DNA of 64,000 nt from Martinezella lusitana (GCF_014207095.1 NZ_JACHBG010000020.1:1-64000), one strand, 5' to 3'; shown: positions 1 to 10,108, counted from the stretch's first letter. The notes: generated by a model from the sequence alone, not told the origin. Translations and numbers: made by a program.

Positions 1-56
1 CAGTATCAAACTCAGACGAAACAAAGCAGGCAGAAACCCACAATACATGGCCGAAA

Positions 57-375
57 TCATCCGAGCATGACTGTTAACCCGGATTCAGCGCCGTGCTGTT
101 CGATGTTGCTCGATTGCACGATCTCGTCATGCCTTGCATAATAGGCATCCAGGATTTGCTGGGACTTCGGTGCGGGCTGCCGTTCGGCAAGCATCAAGAT
201 GACCATGTCCACATTGTTGCGCACAATTAGTCGGAAGACAATCCTGACCTTACCGGTGCGGACGAATTCCTCTTCGATCTGCAGTGCGACATGCGTTCGG
301 TATTCGACGCGATGGGGGCAGGTCGGCGACGAGTATTCGATCACGGTGACGGGTGCTGAGGCGGAGCCAATCGGC
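57..375 (-). pseudogene. DsbA-like thioredoxin-fold protein, fragment
   Basis: The reading frame matches the start of a DsbA/thioredoxin-fold domain: a beta strand VTVIEYSSPTCPH followed by a helix that would carry the redox CxxC. The second active-site cysteine is replaced (CPHR instead of CPHC) and the frame stops about 95 residues after its first ATG, well short of a roughly 200-residue DsbA. The homology also runs upstream of that ATG without a clear start codon. This looks like a decayed remnant of a periplasmic thiol oxidoreductase and is unlikely to be active. Confidence 0.55.
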
Positions 376-654
376 GGTCCGCACGCCCTACGGGTGCATC
401 ATGTCCCCCGCGTTAGATGCGGTTGGAAGGTTGCCAATCCAAACACTGAGAATTCCCGCGGCGAGGCGCGAGAATAGAAACTTGGCCAAGATATGAATGT
501 CTCCGGATGATTGCCGGTAAGTTCAGGGCGTCAGTGCTTGGATTTAGACCGCCTCAAACAGATGTCCGTGCAGTCCCGAGTCGGTTCGTCACTGACACTG
601 CTGTGTCATCAAATGCTATACGGCCAGTGCCCAAACTTCAACGGTAGCTATTGC
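376..654. other. Intergenic region without a recognisable gene
   Basis: Short reading frames occur on both strands but none has a recognisable family, a convincing ribosome binding site or consistent coding character. The stretch lies between the DsbA-like remnant and the 3' end of the aap-type ATPase gene. Confidence 0.4.
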
Positions 655-1446
655 CTAGTGACCCAAGATCTGACTGAGGAATGCGCGCGTGCGTTCCGAT
701 TGCGGCGCGCCGAAAAATGCCTTGGGTTCGTTCTGTTCTACGATTTGACCCCGATCCATGAAGATCACCCTGTTGGCCACCGCTTGGGCAAAACCCATTT
801 CATGGGTGACGCAGAGCATGGTCATGCCTTCTTCGGCAAGCGCGATCATCGTATCGAGCACTTCCTTGATCATCTCTGGATCAAGCGCGGAGGTCGGCTC
901 ATCGAACAACATCAGCCGCGGCTTCATGCAGAGAGCTCGCGCGATCGCCACGCGCTGCTGCTGCCCGCCGGAGAGCTGACCCGGATATTTATGCGCCTGA
1001 TCCGGTATTTTCACTTTCTCAAGAAAGTGCATGGCGAGTTCCCTGGCTTCCTTTTGCGGCATCTTGCGGACCCAGATCGGTGCGAGGGTGCAGTTCTGAA
1101 GGATCGTCAAATGCGGAAAGAGATTGAAATGCTGGAACACCATTCCGACTTCGCGGCGGACTTCCTCGATCTTCTTCAGGTCGTTGGTCAGTTCGATACC
1201 GTCGACGACGATCTTGCCGGCCTGATGTTCCTCAAGCCGATTGATGCAGCGGATCATGGTTGATTTTCCGGAGCCGGACGGTCCGCAAATGACGATCCGC
1301 TCGCCCCGCTGCACGGTGAGATTGATGTCGCGCAGGACGTGGAACTCGCCATACCACTTGTTCATGGCGCTAATCTCGACGGCGATATCTGCAAGACTTG
1401 GCCGGTCGTCCTGTAACGACGCCGTTTTCATCATGATGTTGGTCAT
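655..1446 (-). CDS. aapP: Amino-acid ABC transporter ATP-binding protein (AapP-like)
   Basis: This 263-residue protein is a polar amino-acid ABC transporter ATPase. It has Walker A GPSGSGKS near residue 55, a Q-loop region (VGMVFQHFNLFPHL), the signature LSGGQQQR near 158, Walker B LMLFDEPTSALD and the H-loop VTHEMGFA. Such ATPases drive uptake of amino acids through paired permeases at the inner membrane. It is the last gene of a leftward set that in order reads binding protein, permease Q, permease M, ATPase, which is the general amino-acid permease arrangement of rhizobia. The gene itself is open, but both permease genes upstream are frame-broken, so the ATPase may have no working partner. 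Confidence 0.9.
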   Translation of the reverse strand: MTNIMMKTASLQDDRPSLADIAVEISAMNKWYGEFHVLRDINLTVQRGERIVICGPSGSGKSTMIRCINRLEEHQAGKIVVDGIELTNDLKKIEEVRREVGMVFQHFNLFPHLTILQNCTLAPIWVRKMPQKEARELAMHFLEKVKIPDQAHKYPGQLSGGQQQRVAIARALCMKPRLMLFDEPTSALDPEMIKEVLDTMIALAEEGMTMLCVTHEMGFAQAVANRVIFMDRGQIVEQNEPKAFFGAPQSERTRAFLSQILGH

Positions 1447-1458
1447 TATGATATCCTC

Positions 1459-2747
1459 CTACCGGTGGTCGGTCTTCAGCCGACGCTCCAAATATTGCGA
1501 GTAGCGCGACATGCTGAAGCAGAAGACGAAAAACACGGCGCCGATGAAGATGAAGAGCTCCCAGTATATGCCCTGCCAGTTGGTGTTGGCACGAATGGCG
1601 GCGGCAAGGGCGATCGGGTCAAGCAATCCGATGAACATGACGAGCGTCGTGTCCTTGAACAGCCCGATGAAGGAATTGACGATGCCGGGGATTGAGATCT
1701 TGAGGGCCTGCGGCAGGATGACGAGCTGCTGGGACTTCCAGTAGTCAAGGCCGAGCGCTTCCGCCGCCTCATACTGTCCTTTCGGTAGAGCGGCCAGACC
1801 GCCACGAATGACCTCGGCCATATAGGCGCTGGCAAAGAGCGTCACCATGATCACAACGCGCAGGATGAGGTCAAAGTTCGTGCCGGGCGGCAGGAAGTAG
1901 TTGAGCAGCAGCGAAGCCGTGAAAAGGAGCGTGATCAGCGGCACGCCGCGGATGAATTCAATGAACACGACGCTCAGCATATGGATGAGGGCAGGTTGGA
2001 ACGGCGGCCAAGTGCAAGCAGGATCCCGAGCGGCAGCGACATAGCTATCCCTGTTACGCCAATGATGATCGATAGCAGGAAGCCGCCGACATCGCGCGAG
2101 GCGATGCTATCGAGAGCGATTGGAGCCATGCCGTCTGCGAGGGACGAGATCGGCTGGGCCGCATAAACCCACCAGACGCTCGCGCCGATGACAGCAATGC
2201 CGACGCTCGGCCCTTTTCCGGCCCGTGCTGCCAACATGAACAGTCCAGCGCCGACAGCGAAGCCGAAATAGACCGAGATCGGAAACCAGAGGCTGCCACC
2301 CCAGATCAGGAAATAGGCTATGCCGGGGTAGACGATGCTGAACCAGAGAGCCCGTCGCGGCAAAGCGCGGAGCAGAACTGGCGCCAAAGCGGCGAAGAGC
2401 AGCGCGAATGCCAGCACCGGCCGCCAGTAGAGATGCGCAGGGTAGAAACCGAAGAGAAGCTGCGGCCAGCGGTCGCGGATCACGCCCCAACACGCGCCCG
2501 GCGCATCGCCCAGGACTTGCCGACACTCGACAAGTGAGTTGGCCCGCCAGACTGAATTGCCGAGCCATGGTGCGACGGCCACGATGAGCCATGCGACCGT
2601 AAGTACGGACCCGACTGTTAGAAGCGTGCTGAGCCAGCTGTTGAAAAGATTTTTTCTCGTCCATTCGAGCGTCCCCCCTCGCCCCGAAGGCCTTGGCGAT
2701 GCGGCGACCATGTCCTGGCGCACAAAGGAGAGGTTTTGCATGTTCAT
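1459..2747 (-). pseudogene. aapM: Amino-acid ABC transporter permease AapM-like, frameshifted
   Basis: Two abutting frames together make one AapM-type permease. The 5' frame (1974-2747) ends ...LLALGRRSNLPSSIC and the 3' frame (1459-1980) resumes with MLSVVFIEFIRGVPLITLL, the usual continuation of this family. The switch at about 1980-1985 is explained by one missing base in the codons for NLPxxH. The 3' part has the permease EAA loop (EAAEALGLDYWKSQQLVILPQ). Membrane segments are visible in both halves. The start at 2747 follows the AapQ stop by one base. Either the gene is inactivated or the base is a sequencing error; nearby genes carry similar breaks. Confidence 0.8.
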
Positions 2748-2748
2748 C

Positions 2749-4003
2749 TCAACGCTCCTTCAGGCTGACGCGATTGTTGTAGATGTTCATGGCAGCCGAG
2801 ATGCTGAGGCTGATCGCGACATAAGTCAGCATCAGCATCAGCATGCCTTCGAGCTCGCGCCCGGTCTGGTTGATCGTGATGCCCCCGAGCGTCGAACGGA
2901 GATCCATGTAGCCGACGGCTAGGCCCAGCGACGTATTTTTCGTGATGTTGAGATATTGCGAGATCAGCGGCGGCACGATGACCCGCAGGGCCTGCGGCAA
3001 GATTACCAGACGCATCGTGCGTCCTGAGGAGAGCCCAAGCGCATGCGCCGCTTCAGACTGGCCCTTCGAAATGGCAAGAATGCCGGAACGAACGATTTCC
3101 GCAATGAAGGCGCCGGTATAGAGGCTCAGCCCTATCCAGAGCGCGATGAAGGCATTGCGCAACTGCAGACCGCCGGTGAAGTTCAAGCCCTTCAAGGCCG
3201 GACAGTCTAAGTGGAAGCCGAGTACGTAAAGGAGGATTATCATCGGCAACGCAAAGACGCCCAGGCTCTTCCACCACGTGGCCGGGCGCTGACCGGTTTT
3301 GCCTTGGACCTGCGCGGCGTGCTTTTACCAATCCCCGATGCCCGATGAGTGAAAGCGCCACAATAGTCAGAATCGCTACGTAATTGAGATCAAATGCTCC
3401 AAGCACATCAGGAGCCGGCCCCAGGCTTTGCGAGAAGGCGGGCGTGGGTAGGTAGATGCCGCGGTTCGTAACCGCGATGCTGTCCCAGAGCATTATCGCT
3501 GCTGTGGGATGCTCGCCGCGAAATGCGTTCGGTGTCGGCATCGCCTGCGACATCACCGCAGCTACGACGATGATCCAGAGCAGAGCCGGAATGTTGCGGA
3601 AGCTCTCGACATAAACCGTCATCAAGCGGGCGACGATCCAGTTGTCTGAAAGCCTCAGCACCCCTGCCAAAACGCCAAGAATTGATGCGGTCAAGCACGC
3701 CATTGCGGCGACAATCAGCGTGTTGAGCAGGCCGACGACGGCGGCACGGGCGTGTGTGCTTGTGCTGGAGTAGTCGATGGCATGCGGAGAAATGTCGTAA
3801 CCGGCCGTGCTCCATAGAAAACCGAAGGAGAAGTCTTTTCCAAGTGCGGCGAGATTGCGAATCGTGTTGTCGACCAGCCACGCTGCCGCAAGCAGGAGCA
3901 GGATGAACGCCAGGATCTGGATCGTCCGTGCTCGATAACGGGTGTCGTTAAACAGCATGCCCAGGTGAAACGGCTGGCGCGGAGCACCGGTTTTCATTGT
4001 CAT
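2749..4003 (-). pseudogene. aapQ: Amino-acid ABC transporter permease AapQ-like, frameshifted
   Basis: The ATG at 4003 is preceded by AGGGAG about ten bases upstream and starts an AapQ-type permease (MTMKTGAPRQPF...). The frame is lost at about 3320-3327, after SLIGHRGLVK, next to a short run of A (T on the + strand). Reading on in the neighbouring frame (GKTGQRPATWWKSLG..., then 2749-3249) restores the second half with its EAA loop EAAHALGLSSGRTMRLVILPQ. Together the parts are close to the roughly 400 residues expected of AapQ. A single-base loss explains it. With AapM also broken, the transporter appears non-functional unless both are base-calling errors. Confidence 0.8.
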
Positions 4004-4097
4004 GCGAGATATCTCCCTGAAGGTCTGCGCGGCCTTCGGTGCGGGCAGACGAGGCGAAAGCGAAAGGCGCGGGGGCAAGCCCGCACCTTGAAGGCTC

Positions 4098-5120
4098 TCA
4101 GCGGAACGGCAGCGGGTACATAAGACCGCCCTGGTTCCACAAGGCGTTTTGTCCGCGGGCCAATCCGATCGGCGTTTTCTCGCCGATGTTCTTGGCGAAG
4201 ATTTCCCCGTAATTGCCCTCGGCGGCAATCACACGTTTGGCCCAGGCGGCATCGAGGCCGAGCTGTTCGCCGAGATTGCCTTCCTTGCCCAACAGGCGGT
4301 TTATTTCGGGGTTGTCGGTGCCGGCGGAAAGCTTCTCGACATTCTCTGCGGTGACGTCGAGCTCTTCGGCAGCAATCAGCGCCTGCAACGTCCATCGCGC
4401 CACATCAGCCCATTGGTCGTCGCCCTGACGCACAAGCGGACCCAATGGCTCTTTCGAGATGACATCCGGAAGAATGACGTGGTCCTGCGGAGTCTTGAAG
4501 CTGGAGCGCGTAGAGGCGAGGTCCGATCCGTCGCTGGTATAAACGTCGCAGGCGCCAGCCAAGTACTTCTGGGCGATGTCGGCATTGTTCTCGACCGGTA
4601 CCGGCTCGTAGGTCATGCTGTTCTTGCGAAAATATTCCGCAAGGTTCAGCTCGGTGGTGGTGCCTGTCTGGATGCAGATCGTCGCGCCGTTCAGGTCCTT
4701 GGCGCTCTTTGCGCCGAGCGCCTTTGGCACCATGAAGGCTTGCCCGTCATAGAAATTCACGCCGGCAAAGGTGAACTTGAGGTCGACGTCGCGCGAAAAC
4801 GTCCAGGTCGTAGTGCGCGACAGGATGTCGATTTCGCCCGATGCGAGCGCCGTAAAGCGCGTCTGGCCGGTCGTCGGCACGAAGTTCACCGCATTGGGGT
4901 CCTTCAGGACCGCGGCGGCGATCGCCCGACAATAGGCGACGTCCATGCCTTGCCAAACGCCGGACGCATCCGGCGCGGAGAAACCAGCCTGACCACCGGT
5001 CACGCCGCAGTTGAGCTTGCCACGCGCCTGGACGTCGGCCATCGTGCCGGCCGACGCTATGCCCGCCGTCAGCGTCGCCGCGGCCACTGTGGCCAACAAC
5101 AAAGTCTTCTTCATTGACAT
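4098..5120 (-). CDS. aapJ: Periplasmic amino-acid binding protein (AapJ-like)
   Basis: This is a periplasmic solute-binding protein of about 340 residues. It starts MSMKKTLLLATVAAATLTAG, a clear signal peptide with cleavage probably after ASA. It belongs to the SBP family 3 amino-acid binders; TTGQTRFTALASGEIDILSR and WQGMDVAYCRAIAAAVL fit that fold, and the C-terminus (GQNALWNQGG...PLPFR) matches AapJ. The in-frame extension to 5222 is probably not translated, because GGGAGA lies just before the ATGs at 5120 and 5114. The gene is intact and heads the transporter set, so it may still make a binding protein without a working channel. Confidence 0.88.
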   Translation of the reverse strand: MSMKKTLLLATVAAATLTAGIASAGTMADVQARGKLNCGVTGGQAGFSAPDASGVWQGMDVAYCRAIAAAVLKDPNAVNFVPTTGQTRFTALASGEIDILSRTTTWTFSRDVDLKFTFAGVNFYDGQAFMVPKALGAKSAKDLNGATICIQTGTTTELNLAEYFRKNSMTYEPVPVENNADIAQKYLAGACDVYTSDGSDLASTRSSFKTPQDHVILPDVISKEPLGPLVRQGDDQWADVARWTLQALIAAEELDVTAENVEKLSAGTDNPEINRLLGKEGNLGEQLGLDAAWAKRVIAAEGNYGEIFAKNIGEKTPIGLARGQNALWNQGGLMYPLPFR

Positions 5121-5228
5121 TCTCCCGGTTTGTGATCCGAAAGCAGCGGCTTCCTGCCGGTTCTCCGCTTTGGGATCGGTTGAGTTCCCGATTGTTCGTC
5201 GTTCCGCAGAGCCTGGTGACACGTATTG

Positions 5229-5696
5229 TTATTGGTCGATTTCGAGCATCGCCTCTATCTCGACGGGTGCATTCATCGGCAAAGCGGCGACGCCGACGGC
5301 GGAGCGCGCGTGCTTGCCTTTGTCGCCGCAGACAGCGAGGAGGACATCAGACGCCCCGTTTGCAACGAGATGTTGCTCGGTGAAGTCCTCAGCCGAAGCC
5401 ACGAAGACCGTGATCTTGATGATCCGTGCAATCCGATCGAGGCTGCCGAGATGTGCCTGCGCCTGGGCGAGGATGTTCAAGGCGCATTGTCTGGCAGCCA
5501 GCGCTGCGGCCGTGACGTCAAGCTCGCGGCCGACGAGACCTGTGGCAATCAACTTGCCGTTCGACAGTGGCAGCTGACCCGACGTGAGAATGAGATTGCC
5601 GCTTGCGACGATGGGGAGATAGTTCGCTACCGACTTCGCCGCTTCAGGCAGTTCTAGCCCGAGTTCGGCCATGCGTTTTTCAATCGTTTGAGACAT
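5229..5696 (-). CDS. RidA family protein (YjgF/YER057c/UK114)
   Basis: This 155-residue protein has the RidA fold: VASGNLILTSGQLPL, LAARQCALNILAQAQAHLGSLDRI, and the C-terminal VAALPMNAPVEIEAMLEI, where the arginine of the classical RidA motif is not present. RidA enzymes deaminate reactive enamine/imine intermediates released by PLP enzymes. Its start lies nine bases after the stop of the PatB/MalY-type aminotransferase gene, so the two are probably co-transcribed; this fits removal of aminoacrylate made by a C-S lyase. It is longer than the 125-130 residues of E. coli RidA and resembles the YjgF-like subgroup with an N-terminal extension. Confidence 0.88.
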   Translation of the reverse strand: MSQTIEKRMAELGLELPEAAKSVANYLPIVASGNLILTSGQLPLSNGKLIATGLVGRELDVTAAALAARQCALNILAQAQAHLGSLDRIARIIKITVFVASAEDFTEQHLVANGASDVLLAVCGDKGKHARSAVGVAALPMNAPVEIEAMLEIDQ

Positions 5697-5705
5697 CGGC
5701 GCGCC

Positions 5706-6899
5706 TCACAGTTTAGAGATGGCGGCGTTGATGCGGGTGATCGCATCATCGACAGTCGAGCGAGGACAGCCGAGATTGACGCGCATATAGCCGCGGCCCT
5801 CAATCCCAAACTTCTGGCCCTTGTCGAGCCAGACGCGCGCCTTGGTCAGCATGAATTTTTCGAGTGTTGCGGCATCCATGCCGAGCCCACGGCAATCCAT
5901 CCAGGCGAGATAGAGCGAGTCTGCCGGAAGCACGCGGACCTTGTCGGTCGCATTATTGATCCGATCCGCGAAATAGAGGTGATTGCCGCGCACATAGGCG
6001 AGCATCTCCTCCAGCCAGGGTTCGCCATGGGCATAGGCCGCTTCGCAAGCGACCATGCCCAGTACGTTGACCAGCGGGAACATGTTGCGGTCGTATTGGC
6101 GCAGCAGTTCACCACGCAGCCGCGGATTCGGCACGAAGATATTTGCGCATTGCAGACCCGGCAGATTGAAGGTCTTGCTCGGCGCGGTGCACGTGATGCT
6201 CATTTGCGCGAATTTTTCGCCCAGCGATGCGAAGGCGATGTGTTTCTTCGCCGGGTTGAGGATCAGGTCCTGGTGAATTTCGTCGGAAATCACCAGAATG
6301 TCGTGCCGGGCGCAGATCTCTCCCATGGTCCGCAGTTCTTCTTCCGACCAGACATTTCCGGTCGGATTGTGCGGATTGCTGAGGATGAAGATCTTCGTGT
6401 TGGGCCGTATGGCCGCCTCGAAAATGGCGGCATCGAACCGGTAGCCGTCCTCGGTGCGAACGAGCGGGGCGAAGGCCAGATGACGGCCATTCATCAGCAT
6501 GTCGTTGTGGAAATGGGCATAGACGGGCGGCTGGATGAGAATGGAGTCGCCAGGCGCGGAAAACGCCTGTGCGGCGACCTTCAGGATGGTAATGATGCCG
6601 GCCGAGGCAACAACCCATTCCGGCGCCACGTCAAAACCGAAGCGCTTTGCCTGCCATCCGGTCACGGCCTCAAGGTAATTTTTGGTCATGCCGCCGGGAT
6701 AGCCGAAGACGCCGTGCTGGACAGCCTCGGCAAGCGCATCGATGACCGGTCGCGGGGCTTTGAAATCGGTATCGGCAACCCACATGGGAAGAGGATCGGC
6801 GGCCGCTTCGTCTGCGGACAGCAGGCGCTCGGCGAAAGCCCATTTCATCGAGTTGCTGTTCTTGCGATCGATGACCTCGTCAAAAATAGATGACGGCAT
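5706..6899 (-). CDS. PLP-dependent aminotransferase / C-S lyase, PatB/MalY type
   Basis: This fold-type I PLP enzyme resembles MalY/PatB cystathionine beta-lyases. Visible marks are PLPMWVADTDFK near the N-terminus, FGYPGG, LSNPHNPTGNVW, the aspartate/tyrosine region VISDEIHQDL and the PLP lysine in TAPSKTFNLPGLQ. The C-terminal arginine segment is RGYMRVNLGCPRS. I choose the ATG at 6899 (MPSSIFDEV), giving about 397 residues, the normal family length; the frame continues upstream to 6986 but without family likeness. It is followed by ridA and transcribed away from a LysR gene at 7064, a common arrangement for a regulated C-S lyase or aminotransferase. The substrate cannot be told from sequence. 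Confidence 0.85.
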   Translation of the reverse strand: MPSSIFDEVIDRKNSNSMKWAFAERLLSADEAAADPLPMWVADTDFKAPRPVIDALAEAVQHGVFGYPGGMTKNYLEAVTGWQAKRFGFDVAPEWVVASAGIITILKVAAQAFSAPGDSILIQPPVYAHFHNDMLMNGRHLAFAPLVRTEDGYRFDAAIFEAAIRPNTKIFILSNPHNPTGNVWSEEELRTMGEICARHDILVISDEIHQDLILNPAKKHIAFASLGEKFAQMSITCTAPSKTFNLPGLQCANIFVPNPRLRGELLRQYDRNMFPLVNVLGMVACEAAYAHGEPWLEEMLAYVRGNHLYFADRINNATDKVRVLPADSLYLAWMDCRGLGMDAATLEKFMLTKARVWLDKGQKFGIEGRGYMRVNLGCPRSTVDDAITRINAAISKL

Positions 6900-7063
6900 G
6901 GCGTGATCCCCACGCGGATGCGGCGCAGTTGCAAGCTTCGTCAATACATTTCCTTTCGTCCGTCGCGGCTGCCTCGGCAGGATCATGGTTGACGAAAAGG
7001 TTAATCGCAGTTCATTATGAATGGAAATGGTATGAATTCATGTGGTGATGAGCGGAGGTCATA

Positions 7064-7963
7064 ATGATAGATCGGCAGCATCTTGCGATCCTGAGGGAAG
7101 TCAACCGTCACGGCAGCGTCACCGCGGCGGCCGAGAAGATGAACGTCACACAGTCGGCGCTCAGCCACACGATCGCGAAGTTCGAGGATCGGCATGGCAT
7201 CAAGATCTGGATGAAAACCGGTCGGGGTTTGCGCCTAACGCAAACGGGCGAATACCTGCTCACCGTGGCCGAGCGGGTTCTGCCGCAACTGGAGCACGCG
7301 GAACGGGTCCTCATAGACTTCTCATTGGGGCGAAGAGGAATGCTCCGAGTTGGCATGGAATGCCATCCCTGCCAGCGCTGGCTCTCGAGAATGGCGACAC
7401 CCTATCTGGCTCAGTGGCTCGACGTGGATTTCGACGTGCGCACCGCCTTTCGCTTCGACGGGGTCGAGGCGCTGCTCGGTTATGAAATCGACCTCTTGAT
7501 AACGCCGGACCCGGTAGAGGCGCCGGAGCTGCTGTTCACGCCCGTGTTCGATTACGAGCTGGTCCTTATGGTGCACGAGTCCCATCCTCTTGCCGGCAGG
7601 ACATGCGTGCAACCGCACGATCTGATGGACGAAGAGCTAATCACTGTTCCCGTCACCCTAGAGCGATTGGACATTTACACCAAGTTTCTCGTTCCCGCCC
7701 ATTATCGGCCCCGTCAGCACCGCACGGCCGAAACCGTAGACCTGATGTTGCAACTCGTCTGCGCGGGCAGGGGGGTCACCGTCCTTCCGGACTGGTTGCT
7801 GCACGAGGATGGGGCAGGAATGCCGATACGGGCGCTCAGCCTCGGAGAAGCCGGCATCCGGAAGAGCATCAATCTGGGCGTCAGGCGCGGCGAGGAGACC
7901 ATCTCCTATATCGATGGCTTCCTGACGCTTGCCCGAGAGATGGGCCGCACACCCCTCGCGTGA
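7064..7963 (+). CDS. LysR-type transcriptional regulator
   Basis: This 299-residue LysR regulator has an N-terminal winged HTH (QHLAILREVNRHGSVTAAAEKMNVTQSALSH is the DNA-binding stretch, residues 4-34) and a substrate-binding domain with VGMECHPCQRWL and GRGVTVLPDWLL. The PCQRWL segment resembles MetR-like regulators, which respond to homocysteine; that fits a sulfur-amino-acid theme with the divergent C-S lyase but is an inference. The shared intergenic region (about 6900-7063) would hold its operator. The frame is intact. Confidence 0.88.
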   Translation: MIDRQHLAILREVNRHGSVTAAAEKMNVTQSALSHTIAKFEDRHGIKIWMKTGRGLRLTQTGEYLLTVAERVLPQLEHAERVLIDFSLGRRGMLRVGMECHPCQRWLSRMATPYLAQWLDVDFDVRTAFRFDGVEALLGYEIDLLITPDPVEAPELLFTPVFDYELVLMVHESHPLAGRTCVQPHDLMDEELITVPVTLERLDIYTKFLVPAHYRPRQHRTAETVDLMLQLVCAGRGVTVLPDWLLHEDGAGMPIRALSLGEAGIRKSINLGVRRGEETISYIDGFLTLAREMGRTPLA

Positions 7964-8189
7964 TTGCGGGATGCGTGGTGAGGCAGTTTCGTTCGCCGCG
8001 CAAGTTGCGTGTCCTGCCGCATTAGCCGTCCGAGACAAAACCGATTGCCATGCCAAGGCGTCCTGGGTGACGGTTGCGCGCGCCACGCCGGAAGCCAAGC
8101 GCTCGTAGAAACGCGCTGCGGCCTCAAGACATGAAGCGCGAGTACAATCTGATCGAGCGACGCGCGGAAACCGACACTAGAGTCCTTCC

Positions 8190-9422
8190 TCATCTGTTGC
8201 GGGGTAAGCTGGCGGCGCGCGATACCAACGGAACGAGCATAAAAGCTACGGCCGGCAGCACAAGCCAGTTGACCGTGCTCCAGCCTGAGCTGTGCAGCAG
8301 CGAACCGGCGAAAAAGGAGGCGCAGGCAACTGTCCCGAACACCATAAATGCATTAGCGCCCTGCGCCTTGCCGCGTTCGGATGGCGAATGACACTCGGCA
8401 ACCATCGCCGTGGCGCCAATGAAGCCGCAATTCCAGCCCAGCCCCAAGAGGATAAGCGATCCCCAGAAGTGCGCGATATCGACACCGCTGAGCGCAATAA
8501 GCGCCGACCCGCCGATCAGGAGAAGTCCCACCGCCGCCACGCGCTCCTTGCCGAAGCGTGCCATGAGGCGGCCGGTAATGAAGCTTGGCCCGAACATGGC
8601 GAGAACGTGCCACTGAATACCAAGCGCTGCGGAATCGACGGAATGGCCGTGTCCGACCATGGCCATAGGTGCCGCCGTCATGACGAAGGTCATCAGGCCG
8701 TAGGAGACGACGCCGGTCGCAACGGCCAGCAGATAGCCTGGCGAGGTCAGTATCTGTGCAAGCGGGCGGGCGCTGATGGCGGTGGCATGCACGGCGGCGG
8801 AACCCGCCGGGCGGCGCAGTGGCAAAAGGATCGGCACCGCGAGCAGGGCGAGCATCGCCTGGCTGAGGAAACTGCCGGCAAAGGCATGTCCCGGCAGAGC
8901 GTTACGCGTCCATATGACGAGTTGCGGCCCGATGATGGCAGCAATCAGCCCGCCGACCATCACGCGCGATATTGCGCGGTCACGCCCGGCGCCAGTCAGG
9001 CCGTCGGTCGCCGCAAAGCGGTAGCTCTGGACATAGGCCGAGTAAAAACCGGCGATCAGCGTGCCCATGCAGAAGACAATGAAGCTTGATTGGACGATGC
9101 CCATCGTGGCAACGATCCCCGCGATCGTACCGAGCGCTGCACCTATTATATATCCGGCGCGCCGTCCGAACCGGCGCATAACGGCCGCAGCCGGCAGCGT
9201 TCCCAGAGCAAGCCCCAGGTTGAGCATGCTGACCGGCAAAGTTGCTGCGGCCGGATCAGATGCCAGATGCTGGCCGACGAGCCCGCCGAGCGAAATGACG
9301 ATGGGAGAATTGGCGCCCCCGAGCGACTGTGCCGCCGTCAGAACCCAGACGTTTCTTGACGCAATTTTTTCCTGTTTCGCGACATCGTCCTTGTCGCGGA
9401 ACGTCGCCTCGGCGATCCCCAT
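8190..9422 (-). CDS. MFS transporter
   Basis: This 410-residue protein has the composition and length of a 12-helix major facilitator transporter, with a glycine-rich first half (LGGANSPIVISLGGLVG, LNLGLALGTLPAAAVMRRFGRRAGY, the last being the loop 2-3 motif). The segment ALGIQWHVLAMFGPSFITGRLMARFG is the matching motif in the second half. The stop convergently faces the LysR gene at 7963. The start overlaps the cupin gene upstream by up to 85 bases, which suggests translational coupling or a slightly misplaced start or stop. The substrate is unknown. Confidence 0.85.
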   Translation of the reverse strand: MGIAEATFRDKDDVAKQEKIASRNVWVLTAAQSLGGANSPIVISLGGLVGQHLASDPAAATLPVSMLNLGLALGTLPAAAVMRRFGRRAGYIIGAALGTIAGIVATMGIVQSSFIVFCMGTLIAGFYSAYVQSYRFAATDGLTGAGRDRAISRVMVGGLIAAIIGPQLVIWTRNALPGHAFAGSFLSQAMLALLAVPILLPLRRPAGSAAVHATAISARPLAQILTSPGYLLAVATGVVSYGLMTFVMTAAPMAMVGHGHSVDSAALGIQWHVLAMFGPSFITGRLMARFGKERVAAVGLLLIGGSALIALSGVDIAHFWGSLILLGLGWNCGFIGATAMVAECHSPSERGKAQGANAFMVFGTVACASFFAGSLLHSSGWSTVNWLVLPAVAFMLVPLVSRAASLPRNR

Positions 9423-10108
9423 TTGGCCGAGGAGGGCATCGGCAGCACATCGGCGTGCTGAAGAGGGGCGTCCTTGATCCAGATTTCGGCGCCCTCTGGG
9501 CCTGTCGCCACCTCAAATGATCTGCCTGCCGGCAACCGTCCCCAGCATTGCGGCTCCAGCGTCTCGCCCTGCAATATCAGGCTGCCGGACAGCACCAGAA
9601 ATTCGAGGCCACGGCGATTTTCGATGGCAATGGCTGAGCCGGACTGCCAGGTCTCGATCGAAACGCGTTCCGCGATATCCTCGAAGAGAACACGCGCCGC
9701 ACGGGCGCCGGCGCGCAATGGGGCCGCTTGGCCTTCGCCTGGCTGCCGGACAATCTGCATGCTGTCGCCCTGACGAAACTGCCAAAGGCGCACGAAAATC
9801 ATGCAGCCCTCCTCCGGCGCCGGTACGTGCGAGGTGCCGGGCGGGTTGCGGAAATAGCTTCCGGCCGGATAGTCGCCATGCTCATCTTGGAACGTCCCCT
9901 GAAGCACAAGAATTTCTTCGCCGCCGCTATGGACATGGCGGGGAAAGGCGCTTGCCGGCGCGTAGCGCACGATCGAGGTCGCACGCGCGACTTCACCGCC
10001 GACGCGGTAGAGCATCCGTCGGTCGACGCCGGCGGCGGGGCTCGGCACCCAGTCGAGCTTGGCCGCATGGGCGATGACCGGCTTTGTCAGGTCTTCATTG
10101 ATCCGCAT
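9338..10108 (-). CDS. Double-cupin protein (ChrR-like)
   Basis: The protein contains two cupin domains. The first (residues about 20-110) has FPRHVHSGGEEILVLQGTFQDEHG, a metal-binding cupin motif. The second (about 125-200) has GLEFLVLSGSLILQGE but lacks the first histidine pair, as in the C-terminal cupin of the ChrR anti-sigma family. There is no N-terminal zinc anti-sigma domain, so it is a cupin-only relative. The last 45 residues (after LQHADVL) are basic and unlike the family and overlap the MFS gene, so the true stop may have been lost by a frame change. Its start overlaps the 3' end of the alcohol dehydrogenase gene. Confidence 0.7.
   Translation of the reverse strand: MRINEDLTKPVIAHAAKLDWVPSPAAGVDRRMLYRVGGEVARATSIVRYAPASAFPRHVHSGGEEILVLQGTFQDEHGDYPAGSYFRNPPGTSHVPAPEEGCMIFVRLWQFRQGDSMQIVRQPGEGQAAPLRAGARAARVLFEDIAERVSIETWQSGSAIAIENRRGLEFLVLSGSLILQGETLEPQCWGRLPAGRSFEVATGPEGAEIWIKDAPLQHADVLPMPSSAKWGSPRRRSATRTMSRNRKKLRQETSGF

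Noticed and set aside
5688..6893. 401-codon plus-strand frame
   Set aside because: It is antisense to the aminotransferase gene with a non-protein-like composition.
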